Assembly: GCA_035591015.1 (NCBI GenBank)
Contig: JAXIUW010202509.1
Coordinates: 1 to 19,667, forward strand
Direction of reading: 5' to 3'
DNA length: 19,667 bases
Source: Cephalothrix simula
Lineage: Eukaryota; Nemertea; Palaeonemertea; Archinemertea; Cephalotrichidae
Under the pieces are notes generated by a model, which saw only the letters and a program-made list of their open reading frames with translations, did no database searches and was not told where the DNA came from. The translations under genes were made by a program, and so were the position numbers. This document shows positions 19,445 through 19,667 of the stretch, in pieces. Every line of letters begins with the position of its first letter. Position 1 is the stretch's first letter.

Positions 19445-19560
19445 TGACCTCATCAATTTATGACTTCACTAAGCCGGAAGTGACGTTTTCCTGAATTTAA
19501 GGCGAGAATATACATGAACGGCCACATTTGTTTTCTTCGGTTATGACGTCATAACGTCAT
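19445..19560. promoter_or_regulatory. CRE/ETS site cluster, promoter-like
   Basis: In about 115 bases there are TGACCTCA (19445), TGACTTCA (19461), CCGGAAGTGACGT (19474-19486, joined ETS and CRE half), a full TGACGTCA (19544-19551) and AACGTCA directly after it. The ETS-CRE joint is the form known from animal promoters. A donor-like TAG|gtatgt lies at about 19594, so a short plus-strand non-coding first exon is possible. The window ends too soon to test this. Confidence 0.4.
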
Positions 19561-19667
19561 AGACCTTTTGAAATAGATCACTCTGCCTGTAGGTATGTCT
19601 ACTTGATCTCATTTTACAGTTTGTGGTTGAACAGCCTTTTTTCAACACCGGGACAGTACAGTGCAGC

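Noticed and set aside
1-19667. CRISPR array, bacterial operon or phage region
   Set aside because: No regularly spaced identical repeats with unique spacers and no prokaryotic gene organisation; the tandem repeats present are spacerless minisatellites.

Overview
This window looks like a non-coding stretch (large intron or intergenic DNA) of an animal nuclear genome. It is AT-rich by eye (roughly one third G+C). No open frame of either strand exceeds 87 codons, there is no bacterial-style gene packing, and there are tRNA-derived SINE-like elements, MITE-like inverted-repeat elements, minisatellites and one good splice-bounded microexon. The frequent octamer TACATGTA (seven copies) and the general repeat style suggest a marine invertebrate, possibly a bivalve mollusc. 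That placement is inference, because no conserved protein was recognised.

Layout. 1-1000: a foldback repeat (239-446), a tRNA-like SINE with inverted termini (629-756) and a 20-bp TACTAA minisatellite (903-1013). 1014-2830: nothing supported. 2850-4510: a dense repeat cluster with a diverged ~130-bp direct duplication, then two MITE-like elements with long terminal inverted repeats (3089-3697 and 4130-4510). 5007-5291: the most gene-like locus. On the minus strand it has ETS, CRE and YY1-type sites, a 62-codon ORF and an AATAAA 17 bases past the stop. 5850-6120: a second, different tRNA-like element split by a 56-bp insertion. 6200-8260: several CRE octamers and two hairpin elements. 8466-8501: a 36-nt microexon candidate. 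9854-9916 and 11409-11660: tandem repeats, the second a 22-bp minisatellite with a higher-order period. 13194-13499: a diverged segmental duplication. 16423-16518 (minus): a possible first coding exon with its ATG inside a canonical YY1 site. 17780-18373: a GCT microsatellite, a second copy of the first SINE, a 51-bp palindrome and a 41-bp duplication. 19445-19560: a cluster of CRE-like and ETS-like sites near the right edge.

The signal that runs through the whole window is a large excess of the palindromic octamer TGACGTCA (eight exact copies against about 0.2 expected from base composition). Several lie beside ETS (TTCCGG/TTCCTG) or YY1-like (ATGGC) sites. This could be scattered promoter or enhancer grammar, or the footprint of an old repeat family. 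No single undescribed system can be claimed from this sequence alone. The best leads are the small minus-strand gene at 5029-5217, the microexon at 8466, the minus-strand exon at 16518, the two MITE-like elements, and the CRE/ETS/YY1 motif family.
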